From the NCBI GenBank assembly GCA_902797435.1, contig CADBSV010000031.1, positions 1-64,000 of the forward strand: a stretch of 64,000 bases of DNA. The letters run 5' to 3'. Positions within the stretch are counted from its first letter, which is position 1; the number at the start of each line of letters is the position of its first letter. This DNA comes from an uncultured Bacteroidia bacterium (GTDB lineage Bacteria; Bacteroidota; Bacteroidia; Bacteroidales; UBA932). This document shows positions 32,736 to 40,304 of this stretch, piece after piece. The translations under genes and the position numbers were made by a program. A model generated the notes under the pieces. The model was not told where the DNA came from. It did not search any database and saw only the letters and a program-made list of their open reading frames with translations.

Positions 32736-35642
32736 CTAATAGCCGAATATTTCTTCGAGGCTGACCGTCTTCACCGGGCCTAACGTATGCAGGAATTTCA
32801 TGTCAAGGTCCTTGGGGTCTCCCAAAATTCCATAAGTGTAGGTGCGGTCCTTGATCCACTCCTGCTGTGTCTTGGCGACGTCTTCAAGCGTGAGCTTTTC
32901 GATGCCTTCAAAAATGGCCTTGTCGGAGGGTTCGTCAAGTCCCAGTCTGCGGCATTCGAGGTACTTCGCCAGGACGCCTGTGCCCCTGGTGCGCTGCGTG
33001 CGCATGCGGGAGAGCACGCCCTGTTTCGCAATTTCGAAAGCCTGCTGCGACCTGGGCATGTCGTTGATTATGACATCGAAGTTTTCGACAGCTTTACGCA
33101 ACTTGTCATTCTGCGAAGCGATGAAAGCGAAGAAGTAGCAGTCGCCGTCTTTCCATACCGGTTCGCGCAGGTAGGCGGAGGCACTGTAGGCGAGGCCGCG
33201 GGCCTCCCTCATTTCCTGGAAGACGATTCCGTTCATGCCGGAGCCGAAATACTCATTGTACATGCGAATGCGCGGGCTCACTGCGGAATCGAAGCCGTCA
33301 CCCCTGTCGGAATACTGGTAGTAATAGAAATTGTTGGCGGTGTAGGGAGCCAGTATCACCTGCGAGGACGGAGTGCGGAGTACCGGCTGGAACTCCTCTT
33401 CGAGCGGCTCGCAGCCCTCGCTGACCTTGTGGCACGATGCGAGCATCTTCAGGGCCTCTCCGGATTCCTGCGGGCCATAGTAGAGAACTTCGTGCCCTTT
33501 GGAGAACAGTTCGCGTATGCGTCCGAGAAGATCCTCCGAAGACAGGTCCTTGACATCGGCATCGGAGAGGGTTGTCTTCTTAATGAATTCCGGCCCGTAG
33601 ATGACATAGTCGGTAAGCGCCTGGAAGCAGGCGTCCTGGCTTTTCTTTGAGTCGCTCCTGTTCTTGAGAAGGTCGCTTTTCAGTTCGCGGAGCACATCTT
33701 CATCGGGTACGGCGTTCATGATGAGGTCTTCAACTATCTTCACTGCCTGCGGGAGGTTCTCGCTGAGTCCCGAAACGACGAGGCTGCTGCTGCGTTCGGA
33801 ACACGACAGAGAGAATGAGCAGGCAAGGGAATACAGCTCGCTGCTAATTTCCGCGGCGCTCTTTGAAGGTGTGCCCAGATAGGACAGATAATTCTCTGCC
33901 ATCTGGAGCGCCGGGTCCTGAAAGAGACCTCGGTTCCAGATGAAGGAAACTGAAGCTATGTCGTTGATGGTGTTTTTCTTGTAAAGCAATTCCACACCCG
34001 GTGCAAAGCTGAGGACCGACATGTCATGCGAGAAGTCCACGAATCTGGGCTCTATTGGCTTTACTTCGCTGTTCTGGACAGACAGCAGGAAGTCGCTGCT
34101 CTTGTCGCGGTTGGTTTCTATAGGAGTTATTTCGGGGGCGGATATCTTCTCGATGGAGCTGTCCTCTCCCTGACGTTTGTAAACTATCACATAGTTGTCG
34201 CGGCGGAGATACTTTCCGGCAAATTCGGTGATGTCTTCTTTCGTGACGCCTTCGTAGCGCTTGATATCCTTGCATGCATCTTTCCAGGGAATGTCTGCGA
34301 TAAAGGCATCCACGAACAGGTTGGCCCTGCTGCGGTTGCTTTCGAGCTGGCGCATCTTGCGGAGTTTGATGTTGTTCACCGTGCTGCTGATGAGGCCTTC
34401 GTCGAAGTCTCCCGAGGCGAGTTTTTCAATCTCTTCGAGGGCGAGGTCGCGCACTTCTTCGAGCGTCTGTCCCTCTTTGGGAAGTCCCATTGCGAGGAAC
34501 ATGCTGTAATCGGGCTGGGTATTGTTGCCGGCGTAGATCTGCATGGCTTTCTGCTGCATGTTCACGTCGAGGTCGATAAGTCCGGCGCGTCCGTTGCTCA
34601 GAATCTCGGATGCAATGTCGGAGACGGCCGTGGTTTTGAGGTCTCTTGCTCCGGGGAGCCTCCATGCGAGCGCAACCATTTCGGATTCAAGCCCATAAAC
34701 TTCCTTGACGAGAGGTTCTGTAATGGGGTCTTCCTCTTCGTAACGGAGTACGGGGATGTCTGGATTGGGGGTCCAGTCCCCGAAATACTTCTTTATTATC
34801 GCAAGGGTTGCCTTTGGGTCGAAATCTCCGGAAAGACAGATGGCTATGTTGTTAGGAACATAATAGGCGTTGTAGTAGTTCCGGATATTAACGATGGAGG
34901 GATTCTTCAGCTGTTCCTGGGTGCCGAGAACCGTCTGGGTGCCGTAAGGGTGCTTCTTGAAGAGCCCGGCCTGAAGCGCCTCGAAGAGCTTTTCCATGTC
35001 GGAAGTGAGCGACATGTTCTTCTCTTCATAGACGGCTTCGAGTTCCGTGTGGAAACCGCGGATTACATTATGGCGGAAGCGGTCGGCCTGGATGAGCGCC
35101 CAGTTTTCCACCTGGTTGGACGGAATGTCTTCAGTATAAACCGTTTCGTCCTGGCTCGTCCATGCGTTTGTCCCGCGGGCGCCGATCATGCTCATCAACT
35201 TGTCATACTCGTTGGGGATTGCAATCTTGGACGCTTCGTAGCTTACGGAATCTATCTTCCGGTACATTGCAAGGCGCTCAGCGGGGTCGGTCAGGGTGCG
35301 GTACTGTTCGAAAAGGCGCTCGATTTCGTCAAGCATAGGCTTTTCGGCTTCATAGTCGCTGGTGCCGAACTGCTCGCTTCCCTTGAACATAAGGTGCTCG
35401 AAATAGTGTGCGAGACCTGTAGTTTCGTGAGGATCGTTCTTGCCCCCGGAACGCACGGCGATGAATGTCTGTATGCGGGGCTCTTCCTTGTTTACTGTCA
35501 TATACACCTTGAGGCCGTTGTCAAGGGTATATACCAGGCTGTTCATGGGGTCGCCGCTGACTCTTTCGCAATCGCCACAGGAAACTGCAAACAGGCATGC
35601 GATGAGGGTGAAAGTCAGGCTTTTAATCGAATTCTTAAGCAT
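32736..35642 (-). CDS. M16-family zinc metallopeptidase, lipoprotein
   Basis: A 968-residue periplasmic or surface protease with two M16 repeats. The ATG at 35642 gives signal MLKNSIKSLTFTLIACLFAVSC; the 24-codon extension upstream runs through the promoter region. The inverted zinc motif HYFEH is near residue 76 and the distal Glu ligand lies in ELEAVYEEKNM near 200, so the first half is catalytically complete. The C-terminal half (from about 500) lacks HxxEH, as usual for the second repeat. It is flanked by its own terminator and appears monocistronic. It probably degrades peptides; the substrate is unknown. Confidence 0.93.
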   Translation of the reverse strand: MLKNSIKSLTFTLIACLFAVSCGDCERVSGDPMNSLVYTLDNGLKVYMTVNKEEPRIQTFIAVRSGGKNDPHETTGLAHYFEHLMFKGSEQFGTSDYEAEKPMLDEIERLFEQYRTLTDPAERLAMYRKIDSVSYEASKIAIPNEYDKLMSMIGARGTNAWTSQDETVYTEDIPSNQVENWALIQADRFRHNVIRGFHTELEAVYEEKNMSLTSDMEKLFEALQAGLFKKHPYGTQTVLGTQEQLKNPSIVNIRNYYNAYYVPNNIAICLSGDFDPKATLAIIKKYFGDWTPNPDIPVLRYEEEDPITEPLVKEVYGLESEMVALAWRLPGARDLKTTAVSDIASEILSNGRAGLIDLDVNMQQKAMQIYAGNNTQPDYSMFLAMGLPKEGQTLEEVRDLALEEIEKLASGDFDEGLISSTVNNIKLRKMRQLESNRSRANLFVDAFIADIPWKDACKDIKRYEGVTKEDITEFAGKYLRRDNYVIVYKRQGEDSSIEKISAPEITPIETNRDKSSDFLLSVQNSEVKPIEPRFVDFSHDMSVLSFAPGVELLYKKNTINDIASVSFIWNRGLFQDPALQMAENYLSYLGTPSKSAAEISSELYSLACSFSLSCSERSSSLVVSGLSENLPQAVKIVEDLIMNAVPDEDVLRELKSDLLKNRSDSKKSQDACFQALTDYVIYGPEFIKKTTLSDADVKDLSSEDLLGRIRELFSKGHEVLYYGPQESGEALKMLASCHKVSEGCEPLEEEFQPVLRTPSSQVILAPYTANNFYYYQYSDRGDGFDSAVSPRIRMYNEYFGSGMNGIVFQEMREARGLAYSASAYLREPVWKDGDCYFFAFIASQNDKLRKAVENFDVIINDMPRSQQAFEIAKQGVLSRMRTQRTRGTGVLAKYLECRRLGLDEPSDKAIFEGIEKLTLEDVAKTQQEWIKDRTYTYGILGDPKDLDMKFLHTLGPVKTVSLEEIFGY

Positions 35643-35736
35643 TTTAAATGTAATTTTTTGATAAAGGTATACAAATTCCCAAAAAATTCGTAACTTGCAC
35701 CCGAAGTTTTTCATAGTTTAAGTTTAGGTTAAGTAG

Positions 35737-35777
35737 CGGGGCCCTCGCAGTGATTGCGGGGCCCCGTGAATTTTTTT
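35737..35777 (+). terminator. Strong hairpin with U run on the plus strand
   Basis: CGGGGCCC (35737-35744) pairs with GGGCCCCG (35759-35766) and CGCA with TGCG inside, with a five-base loop. Seven T follow on the plus strand (35771-35777). No plus-strand gene lies upstream; it may end a short divergent transcript, or serve the DUF4493 gene on the other strand without a U run. Confidence 0.6.
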
Positions 35778-36873
35778 ATGGCATGCGGTATCCGCTGATG
35801 TTCTGCAGACCGGGCAGGCCATAGTATTTCGGAACGAGGTCTCCTTTGAGATAAACCATGCGTCCGACAAGTTCGGGATGGTCCACAAGATTGAGGGCGT
35901 CCCGTATGTCGCCTTGTCTGAGCTGGACGGCAAGGCATGATTCCCTTACTGCGGAGTCCGGGTCTGGGGAGAGCACAATGTTGCTGTTAGATTTGAAAGG
36001 GGCGGAGAAGGAACAGGTCTTGGAGGTGCAGTCTCCTCCTGCTATGTATCCGTAAACCCAAACCCCCTTTTCGCCGGAATCCGCCTTGTTTCTGGCCTGC
36101 CCTATGCTGTATGCTCCCGACATGTCCTGCGGAACGCTTCCGGGGCCTTCTCCTCCGGCGCCATAATCGTAATTCTCCCAGGTCCAGGTCCGGCATGTGT
36201 CCACTTCCATGGAGAGTCCGTCTCCATAGCGCTCGGCGGCAGTATCGACTTTCAGCACTGTGCCTCCCGAGCCTATTCTCAGCACCAGCACCTCAGCTTC
36301 GCTTATCTCTTTGACCGCAAGAGTTTTGCTGGATCCTCCCCAGCTCAGTACAATCCATATTGTTCCAGGCATGAAATACCCGGTCCTTCGCTCCCCATAA
36401 GAATACATGAGGGTGCCAGTGGAGCTTTGGACATAGAATGTCCCTGCGGGGTAGTCCGCCATGAACTGCTCGGTCTGCTGCAGCCTTACCGAAGCGTTCT
36501 TCTGCGTACATCTGAGATGCACTGCGGAAACCCTGTCCGATTCTATCATGACCGTCTGGCGGTCGCCGAACAGCGGCCTTTCGAAAAGCGGTTCCGTAAA
36601 ATTTCCCGAGAGGGCTTCGACGGTGTATTCTCCTGGATGGAGCGGCAATTCCTTAGGAGCTTGAGAATAGCTGCCCGACCAGATTGTCGTGCCGTCATGA
36701 TTCCTTATATTGAGTATGAAGGAATTGGTGTCGGGTATGTCGGCGCATGCACGCGTCTCTTCCGGGCTGAATGACAGGGATAGAATACCTGGGGCGACGC
36801 TGGGTTCACTGATGATCCGGTCGCATGCAATGGCGGCAAGCAGCGCCATGGAGATAATGGAAAAAGCCTTCAT
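35776..36873 (-). CDS. DUF4493/DUF6359-type surface lipoprotein
   Basis: A 365-residue protein with signal MKAFSIISMALLAAIAC. Residues about 30-230 match DUF4493 (NSFILNIRNHDGTTIWSGSY, then LPLHPGEYTVEALSG). The C-terminus from about 255 (YSIGQARNKADSGEKGVWV, YGYIAGGDC) is like the DUF6359 nucleic-acid-binding-fold module found in Bacteroidales lipoproteins. No enzyme motif is visible. It stands alone behind its own promoter box. A surface or fimbria-related role is a guess. Confidence 0.78.
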   Translation of the reverse strand: MKAFSIISMALLAAIACDRIISEPSVAPGILSLSFSPEETRACADIPDTNSFILNIRNHDGTTIWSGSYSQAPKELPLHPGEYTVEALSGNFTEPLFERPLFGDRQTVMIESDRVSAVHLRCTQKNASVRLQQTEQFMADYPAGTFYVQSSTGTLMYSYGERRTGYFMPGTIWIVLSWGGSSKTLAVKEISEAEVLVLRIGSGGTVLKVDTAAERYGDGLSMEVDTCRTWTWENYDYGAGGEGPGSVPQDMSGAYSIGQARNKADSGEKGVWVYGYIAGGDCTSKTCSFSAPFKSNSNIVLSPDPDSAVRESCLAVQLRQGDIRDALNLVDHPELVGRMVYLKGDLVPKYYGLPGLQNISGYRMP

Positions 36874-36890
36874 TTGTTTGCGTTTTTAGG

Positions 36891-36898
36891 CAAAACTA
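36891..36898 (-). promoter_or_regulatory. -7 box of the DUF4493 lipoprotein gene
   Basis: The minus strand reads TAGTTTTG, a TAnnTTTG match ending 17 bases before the ATG. Confidence 0.45.
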
Positions 36899-36985
36899 TG
36901 AAGGCTTTCAGTGAAAAGGAACGGTGTAAAAAAAGTATTTCTGTTTTTACCGCTGCATTTGTTTTAAGATTCGAAAAACAAATAT

Positions 36986-37966
36986 TCAGAGTTTGAACTT
37001 GAATGAAAGGCCGATACCTGCATAGTAGCTGTCCTGAAGCGTCAGGATACCGGTTCCGTAACTATAGTAATTGTTTTCCGATATATCCGAAGAGGGGTTG
37101 TCTTCAAGGTAACTGCTGTAACTTTTCTGAATTCCGTTCGAGCTGAAATCCACGGGCATGTCGTAGTTGCAGTCCACGACAACGTACATGGTGAGCACGC
37201 GGTCCTTCCTGAATTTGTATTCTGTACCGGCCTGGAAACGCAGGCGGTTGATATAGATGTCGCTGTAGGAAGGGGAGAGGTTGCCGTAGCATGTGCGGCT
37301 CTTGCTCACCCAATCGTCTCCGTCAAACTTTTCCCAGGTGTACTTGCCGTAGATGAAAGAATCCGGGTTTACTGCATTGAGGGTATTCCTGATTTCGACC
37401 GAAGCATAAGGCTCCCATCTGCTGTGGCGGAAATCGTAAGAAACTTTGATCCGCGTCTTAAGGGCAAGGTCGGTACGGGGTGCCTGGAACAGGTTTATGT
37501 CGTAGGCCTTGTAAGTGGCCTGCAGCTTTTCCTTCAGGGAGAACTTCCATCTGCCGGGGCTCCACGTTCCCGTTAAGCTGAGGGCTCCGCGGTGGCGGTT
37601 TCTCCATACTCCCGAACTGTTTTTGGTCATGATGAAAGAATAAGACGCTTCCGTCTTCAGGAAAGGCAGTATCCTGTATTCGGCCGCGGCGCTCGTATAG
37701 GACTTGTTGAAATTGCTGAAAATGTCTTTGATCCGGAGCTCTTCGTCCAGCGAGACGCTGAACCTTTTGGGGATTATCGACCAGGATACTCCGCCGCTTA
37801 TCCTCGCTCCGGTGTCGAAGGTGACATCATCCTGCCCGTACTGGAGTCCGCCTCCGTTCCCCTGCGAAGCGAGCGCAAGGCTGCGGATATCTCCGTAATC
37901 CTGGGCGTATGAGGCTGCTGCGGCGCAGGTAAGCAGTGCGGAAATAACTATGGTTTTAACCTTCAT
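36986..37966 (-). CDS. DUF2490 outer-membrane beta-barrel protein
   Basis: A 326-residue exported protein with signal peptide cleaved after AAAASYAQ. The rest shows alternating amphipathic strands (FSVSLDEELRIKDIF, AAAEYRILPFLKTEASYSF, AGIGLSFKFKL), typical of DUF2490 barrels. It ends in a Leu after an aromatic-rich strand, roughly as an outer-membrane signal would. It overlaps the DUF4956 gene by 11 bases and closes a four-gene operon with a VTC-domain protein. The role is unknown. Confidence 0.8.
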   Translation of the reverse strand: MKVKTIVISALLTCAAAASYAQDYGDIRSLALASQGNGGGLQYGQDDVTFDTGARISGGVSWSIIPKRFSVSLDEELRIKDIFSNFNKSYTSAAAEYRILPFLKTEASYSFIMTKNSSGVWRNRHRGALSLTGTWSPGRWKFSLKEKLQATYKAYDINLFQAPRTDLALKTRIKVSYDFRHSRWEPYASVEIRNTLNAVNPDSFIYGKYTWEKFDGDDWVSKSRTCYGNLSPSYSDIYINRLRFQAGTEYKFRKDRVLTMYVVVDCNYDMPVDFSSNGIQKSYSSYLEDNPSSDISENNYYSYGTGILTLQDSYYAGIGLSFKFKL

Positions 37967-38819
37967 ATCCCTTGATTTTTACGGCCTTGTCGATGCTGGA
38001 ACTCTCGCCTTTGGGCAGTTCGTAAGTGACTTTCAGGTATGCGGAGTCCTTAAGGAAATCGACCATGCCCACTTCGACCGACAGAATTGTGAGACCGAGC
38101 CGCTTTTCCAGATCCTGGATGAGTTCTGCCCTGCGGGAGGCCTCCACGAGTTCGATGCGGTCGTAGAGGATTATCTTGGTAGATATCCTGGAACGGATGA
38201 TTCCTATGCCCTCGAGCAGCCAGATGAGCAGCACCATGACTACGTTTGCGGTGACAATCAGGGCAAATGGAATCTCGGCACCGATGCCGTTGATGATGGA
38301 AATGGCGATGATGATGAAAAGATATGTCATCTCCCTTACGGGAACCGTTTCCGTGCGGTAGCGTATCATTCCGAAAATGGCGAACAGGCCGAGCGTGAAT
38401 CCTATCTGCAGGCTGAGGTTGTTCATTACGTAGAGCAGCAGGAACATGGCGCTCGAGAAGACGAGGAAGGTGAAATAGTAGTTCCGCTGTCCGCCCTTGC
38501 GGAAGTAGAAGAACTGTACTATTATCCAGGATACCGCGAGGTTCAGGAGAAAGTGAAGGAGCAGGTCGAGTATCGAGGAGGTAATCATCGAGGCGGAACT
38601 CTTCACCCTGTACTCTCCAGCCTCGTCCGCTTCGACTTCATAACCGTTTTCCGCGGCAATCTGAGGGTCGAATTCGGGGAATTCTTCTGGATTTGTGGCG
38701 GAAATCTCATCCTCTGAAGCCGCGAGAACCTGCTGCGTGCCCTGCTGCTGTGCAGAAGAGGGTAAACACAGTAGGACGGCCGCGAATGTGGCTGTGAACA
38801 ATTTAAGCAGTCCTTTCAT
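37956..38819 (-). CDS. DUF4956 membrane protein
   Basis: A 287-residue inner-membrane protein. The signal-like start MKGLLKLFTATFAAVLLC is followed by an acidic periplasmic stretch. About four membrane helices lie between residues 80 and 205 (SWIIVQFFYF, FLVFSSAMFLLLYVM, YLFIIIAISIINGIG, VVMVLLIWLL). A soluble C-terminus (LGLTILSVEVGMVDFLKDS) follows. DUF4956 genes commonly sit beside VTC-domain genes, as here with a 17-base overlap, and are thought to work with them, perhaps moving polyphosphate or anchoring the polymerase. The role is inferred from pairing. Confidence 0.85.
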   Translation of the reverse strand: MKGLLKLFTATFAAVLLCLPSSAQQQGTQQVLAASEDEISATNPEEFPEFDPQIAAENGYEVEADEAGEYRVKSSASMITSSILDLLLHFLLNLAVSWIIVQFFYFRKGGQRNYYFTFLVFSSAMFLLLYVMNNLSLQIGFTLGLFAIFGMIRYRTETVPVREMTYLFIIIAISIINGIGAEIPFALIVTANVVMVLLIWLLEGIGIIRSRISTKIILYDRIELVEASRRAELIQDLEKRLGLTILSVEVGMVDFLKDSAYLKVTYELPKGESSSIDKAVKIKGYEG

Positions 38820-39603
38820 ATCTGTCTGTAATCTTTTTGTTTATTGTTTTCTCTATGTAACGGATTTTTTCTTTGAAACGGTTGTCTTTTGCCCCGGGGT
38901 CGGTTAGGACGGTTCCTATGGTGTACTTGCTGACTCGGTACGGCTTAACCCTGTGCCGCGCGAGAATCCGTTTCATAGGCGAGGGGTGCCTTCCGTCCTG
39001 TTTTAGTTCTATAATGACGGCATCGGCCAGCGACCCTTCCCGTCCGGTGGCATAATTGTGAAAATGGAGGCAGGTATCGATGGTGAGGCGTTCCGTTTTT
39101 TCGGGATTGACGAGGGTGATGCGGTCGAATTCGGTGGTGCAGCGCGGCTCGAGCTGCTCGGCGCTGAACCATGATTTCTCCTTCAGGAAAGCTGCGGCTT
39201 CGGGGTTGGTCCCGAAATGCCCGAAATCCTCCTCCGGAATGCCGATCCGTTTCTTTTTTGTGCGGCCCCGGTTGTTCTTGCGCTTGATTTCGAGGAAAGT
39301 CTGGCCGGAGACAAGATATGTCCGCGTACGTACTTTCTGACGCGTCTTCCTGCCGTTCTGGTGCGCGGTGTACATGAAAAGGTCGGGGGTGTCGTAGTAG
39401 AGCGACTTGTATCCGGTTGTCCTCTGCCCTTCAATTTCGCATACCCGGTATCCGTAGCCGGCTGCATCTTCGAGGATGAGGCGCAGCACGGCACCGCTGG
39501 TGACGAATTTGGTGTCGATGCGGTTCATCAGCTTGATGGAGTCCATCTCCCCGAGGGAAATCGGCGCCATTCGGCCCAGGATGTCATTCACCTGCTGCTG
39601 CAT
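38803..39603 (-). CDS. VTC-domain protein, putative polyphosphate polymerase
   Basis: A 266-residue protein of the VTC/CYTH tunnel fold. Conserved basic and acidic motifs are NRIDTKFV near 28, YKSLYYDTPDLFMY near 67, KVRTRTYLV near 90, FLEIKRKNNRGRTKKKR near 103, TIDTCLHFHNY near 175 and VIIELKQDG near 198. In yeast Vtc4 such residues line the tunnel that makes polyphosphate from ATP. It overlaps the preceding gene by 20 bases and the DUF4956 gene by 17. A bacterial role in polyphosphate synthesis is likely but not certain. Confidence 0.85.
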   Translation of the reverse strand: MQQQVNDILGRMAPISLGEMDSIKLMNRIDTKFVTSGAVLRLILEDAAGYGYRVCEIEGQRTTGYKSLYYDTPDLFMYTAHQNGRKTRQKVRTRTYLVSGQTFLEIKRKNNRGRTKKKRIGIPEEDFGHFGTNPEAAAFLKEKSWFSAEQLEPRCTTEFDRITLVNPEKTERLTIDTCLHFHNYATGREGSLADAVIIELKQDGRHPSPMKRILARHRVKPYRVSKYTIGTVLTDPGAKDNRFKEKIRYIEKTINKKITDRYERTA

Positions 39604-40021
39604 CCCTTGTATATTCGAAAACTTTTATGGTCTGCAGTTTCCCGTTGGGGGCATAGGTGTACTGTTTTTTTCGCGTGCCGTCGGGATTGTATTCGAATTT
39701 GCGGACATAGGCGACCTTGTCCCTGTCGTTGTAATGCGTCTCTCTCACTTTCTGGTCCTGTTCGTTGAATTCGTATGTTTCCCGCCATGACTGCCCGTAC
39801 TGATTGTATTCGGTTTCCTCGATCTTGCGGCCTCGGGAATCATAGACGGTAACCCTGTCGAGCCATTTTGTTTTGGTCCGGGCATCGGTATTCCATTCCT
39901 TGACGGTCAGATTCTCACGGCGCTGCAGCTTAAGCTTGAGAAATTCGTCTTCGGTCTGGGCAAAAGATGCCGTTGCGGCAAGAGCCAGAATGAGTGTCAG
40001 TATAAAACGTTTCATATTCAT
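39584..40021 (-). CDS. Small exported protein with YD/MORN-like repeats
   Basis: A 145-residue protein with signal MKRFILTLILALAATASFAQ. The mature part has repeated strands such as RVTVYDSRGRKIEETEYNQYG, WRETYEFNEQDQKVRETHYND and RKFEYNPDGTRKKQYTYAPNG, the pattern of YD-type or MORN-like repeats. An ATG also lies two codons later, and either may be used. It is the first gene of the VTC-DUF4956-DUF2490 operon. I know no function. Confidence 0.75.
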   Translation of the reverse strand: MNMKRFILTLILALAATASFAQTEDEFLKLKLQRRENLTVKEWNTDARTKTKWLDRVTVYDSRGRKIEETEYNQYGQSWRETYEFNEQDQKVRETHYNDRDKVAYVRKFEYNPDGTRKKQYTYAPNGKLQTIKVFEYTRDAAAGE

Positions 40022-40026
40022 ATAGG

Positions 40027-40056
40027 CAAATATAATGTAATTATCATTTTTGGCAA
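40027..40056 (-). promoter_or_regulatory. Promoter of the VTC operon
   Basis: On the minus strand TTG (40054-40056) is followed after 19 bases by TATATTTG (40027-40034). The box ends five bases before the first ATG, again suggesting a leaderless message. Confidence 0.6.
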
Positions 40057-40119
40057 GTATTATTCATCAAAGGCACGGTTTATTCCAATCAATTCACAGA
40101 TATGGCAATATAAATGCCA

Positions 40120-40149
40120 AAAGCCTGTCCGCTTATAGGGACAGGCTTT
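40120..40149 (-). terminator. Terminator hairpin of tRNA-Gly
   Basis: A perfect 11-bp stem, AAAGCCTGTCC (40120-40130) with GGACAGGCTTT (40139-40149), has an eight-base loop and lies seven bases after the tRNA on the minus strand. The U run is short. Confidence 0.75.
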
Positions 40150-40155
40150 GAGAAG

Positions 40156-40226
40156 AGCAGGATAGGGGAGTCGAACCCCCCTCCTTGGCTTGGGAAGCCA
40201 ATGCACTACCGATGTGCTAATCCTGC
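40156..40226 (-). tRNA. tRNA-Gly, anticodon CCC
   Basis: On the minus strand, acceptor GCAGGAT pairs with ATCCTGC, with discriminator T. The anticodon stem TTGGC/GCCAA carries loop TTCCCAA, giving anticodon CCC (reads GGG). The T loop is TTCGACT. It is 71 bases and no CCA is encoded. Confidence 0.95.
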
Positions 40227-40235
40227 GTCGGGGTG

Positions 40236-40243
40236 CAAATATA
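40236..40243 (-). promoter_or_regulatory. -7 box of tRNA-Gly
   Basis: TATATTTG on the minus strand ends nine bases before the tRNA. A TTG lies about 20 bases further upstream. Confidence 0.55.
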
Positions 40244-40252
40244 GGCAAAATT

Positions 40253-40282
40253 TTTGCATTCGGCAATATTTAATTAAATTTG
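40253..40282 (+). promoter_or_regulatory. Promoter of secA
   Basis: TTTG (40253-40256) is followed after 18 bases by TAAATTTG (40275-40282), leaving a 22-base leader before the secA ATG. It overlaps the divergent tRNA-Gly promoter region. Confidence 0.55.
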
Positions 40283-40304
40283 CAAGCTATACAATAATAG
40301 AGAA

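Noticed and set aside
34026..35693. 555-codon plus-strand ORF opposite the M16 protease
   Set aside because: The minus-strand frame has HxxEH and full family length; this frame has no motif and a composition typical of an antisense shadow.
35714..35735. CATAGTTTAAGTTTAGG as another tRNA remnant
   Set aside because: Only the short D-arm-like string matches; there is no anticodon or T arm.
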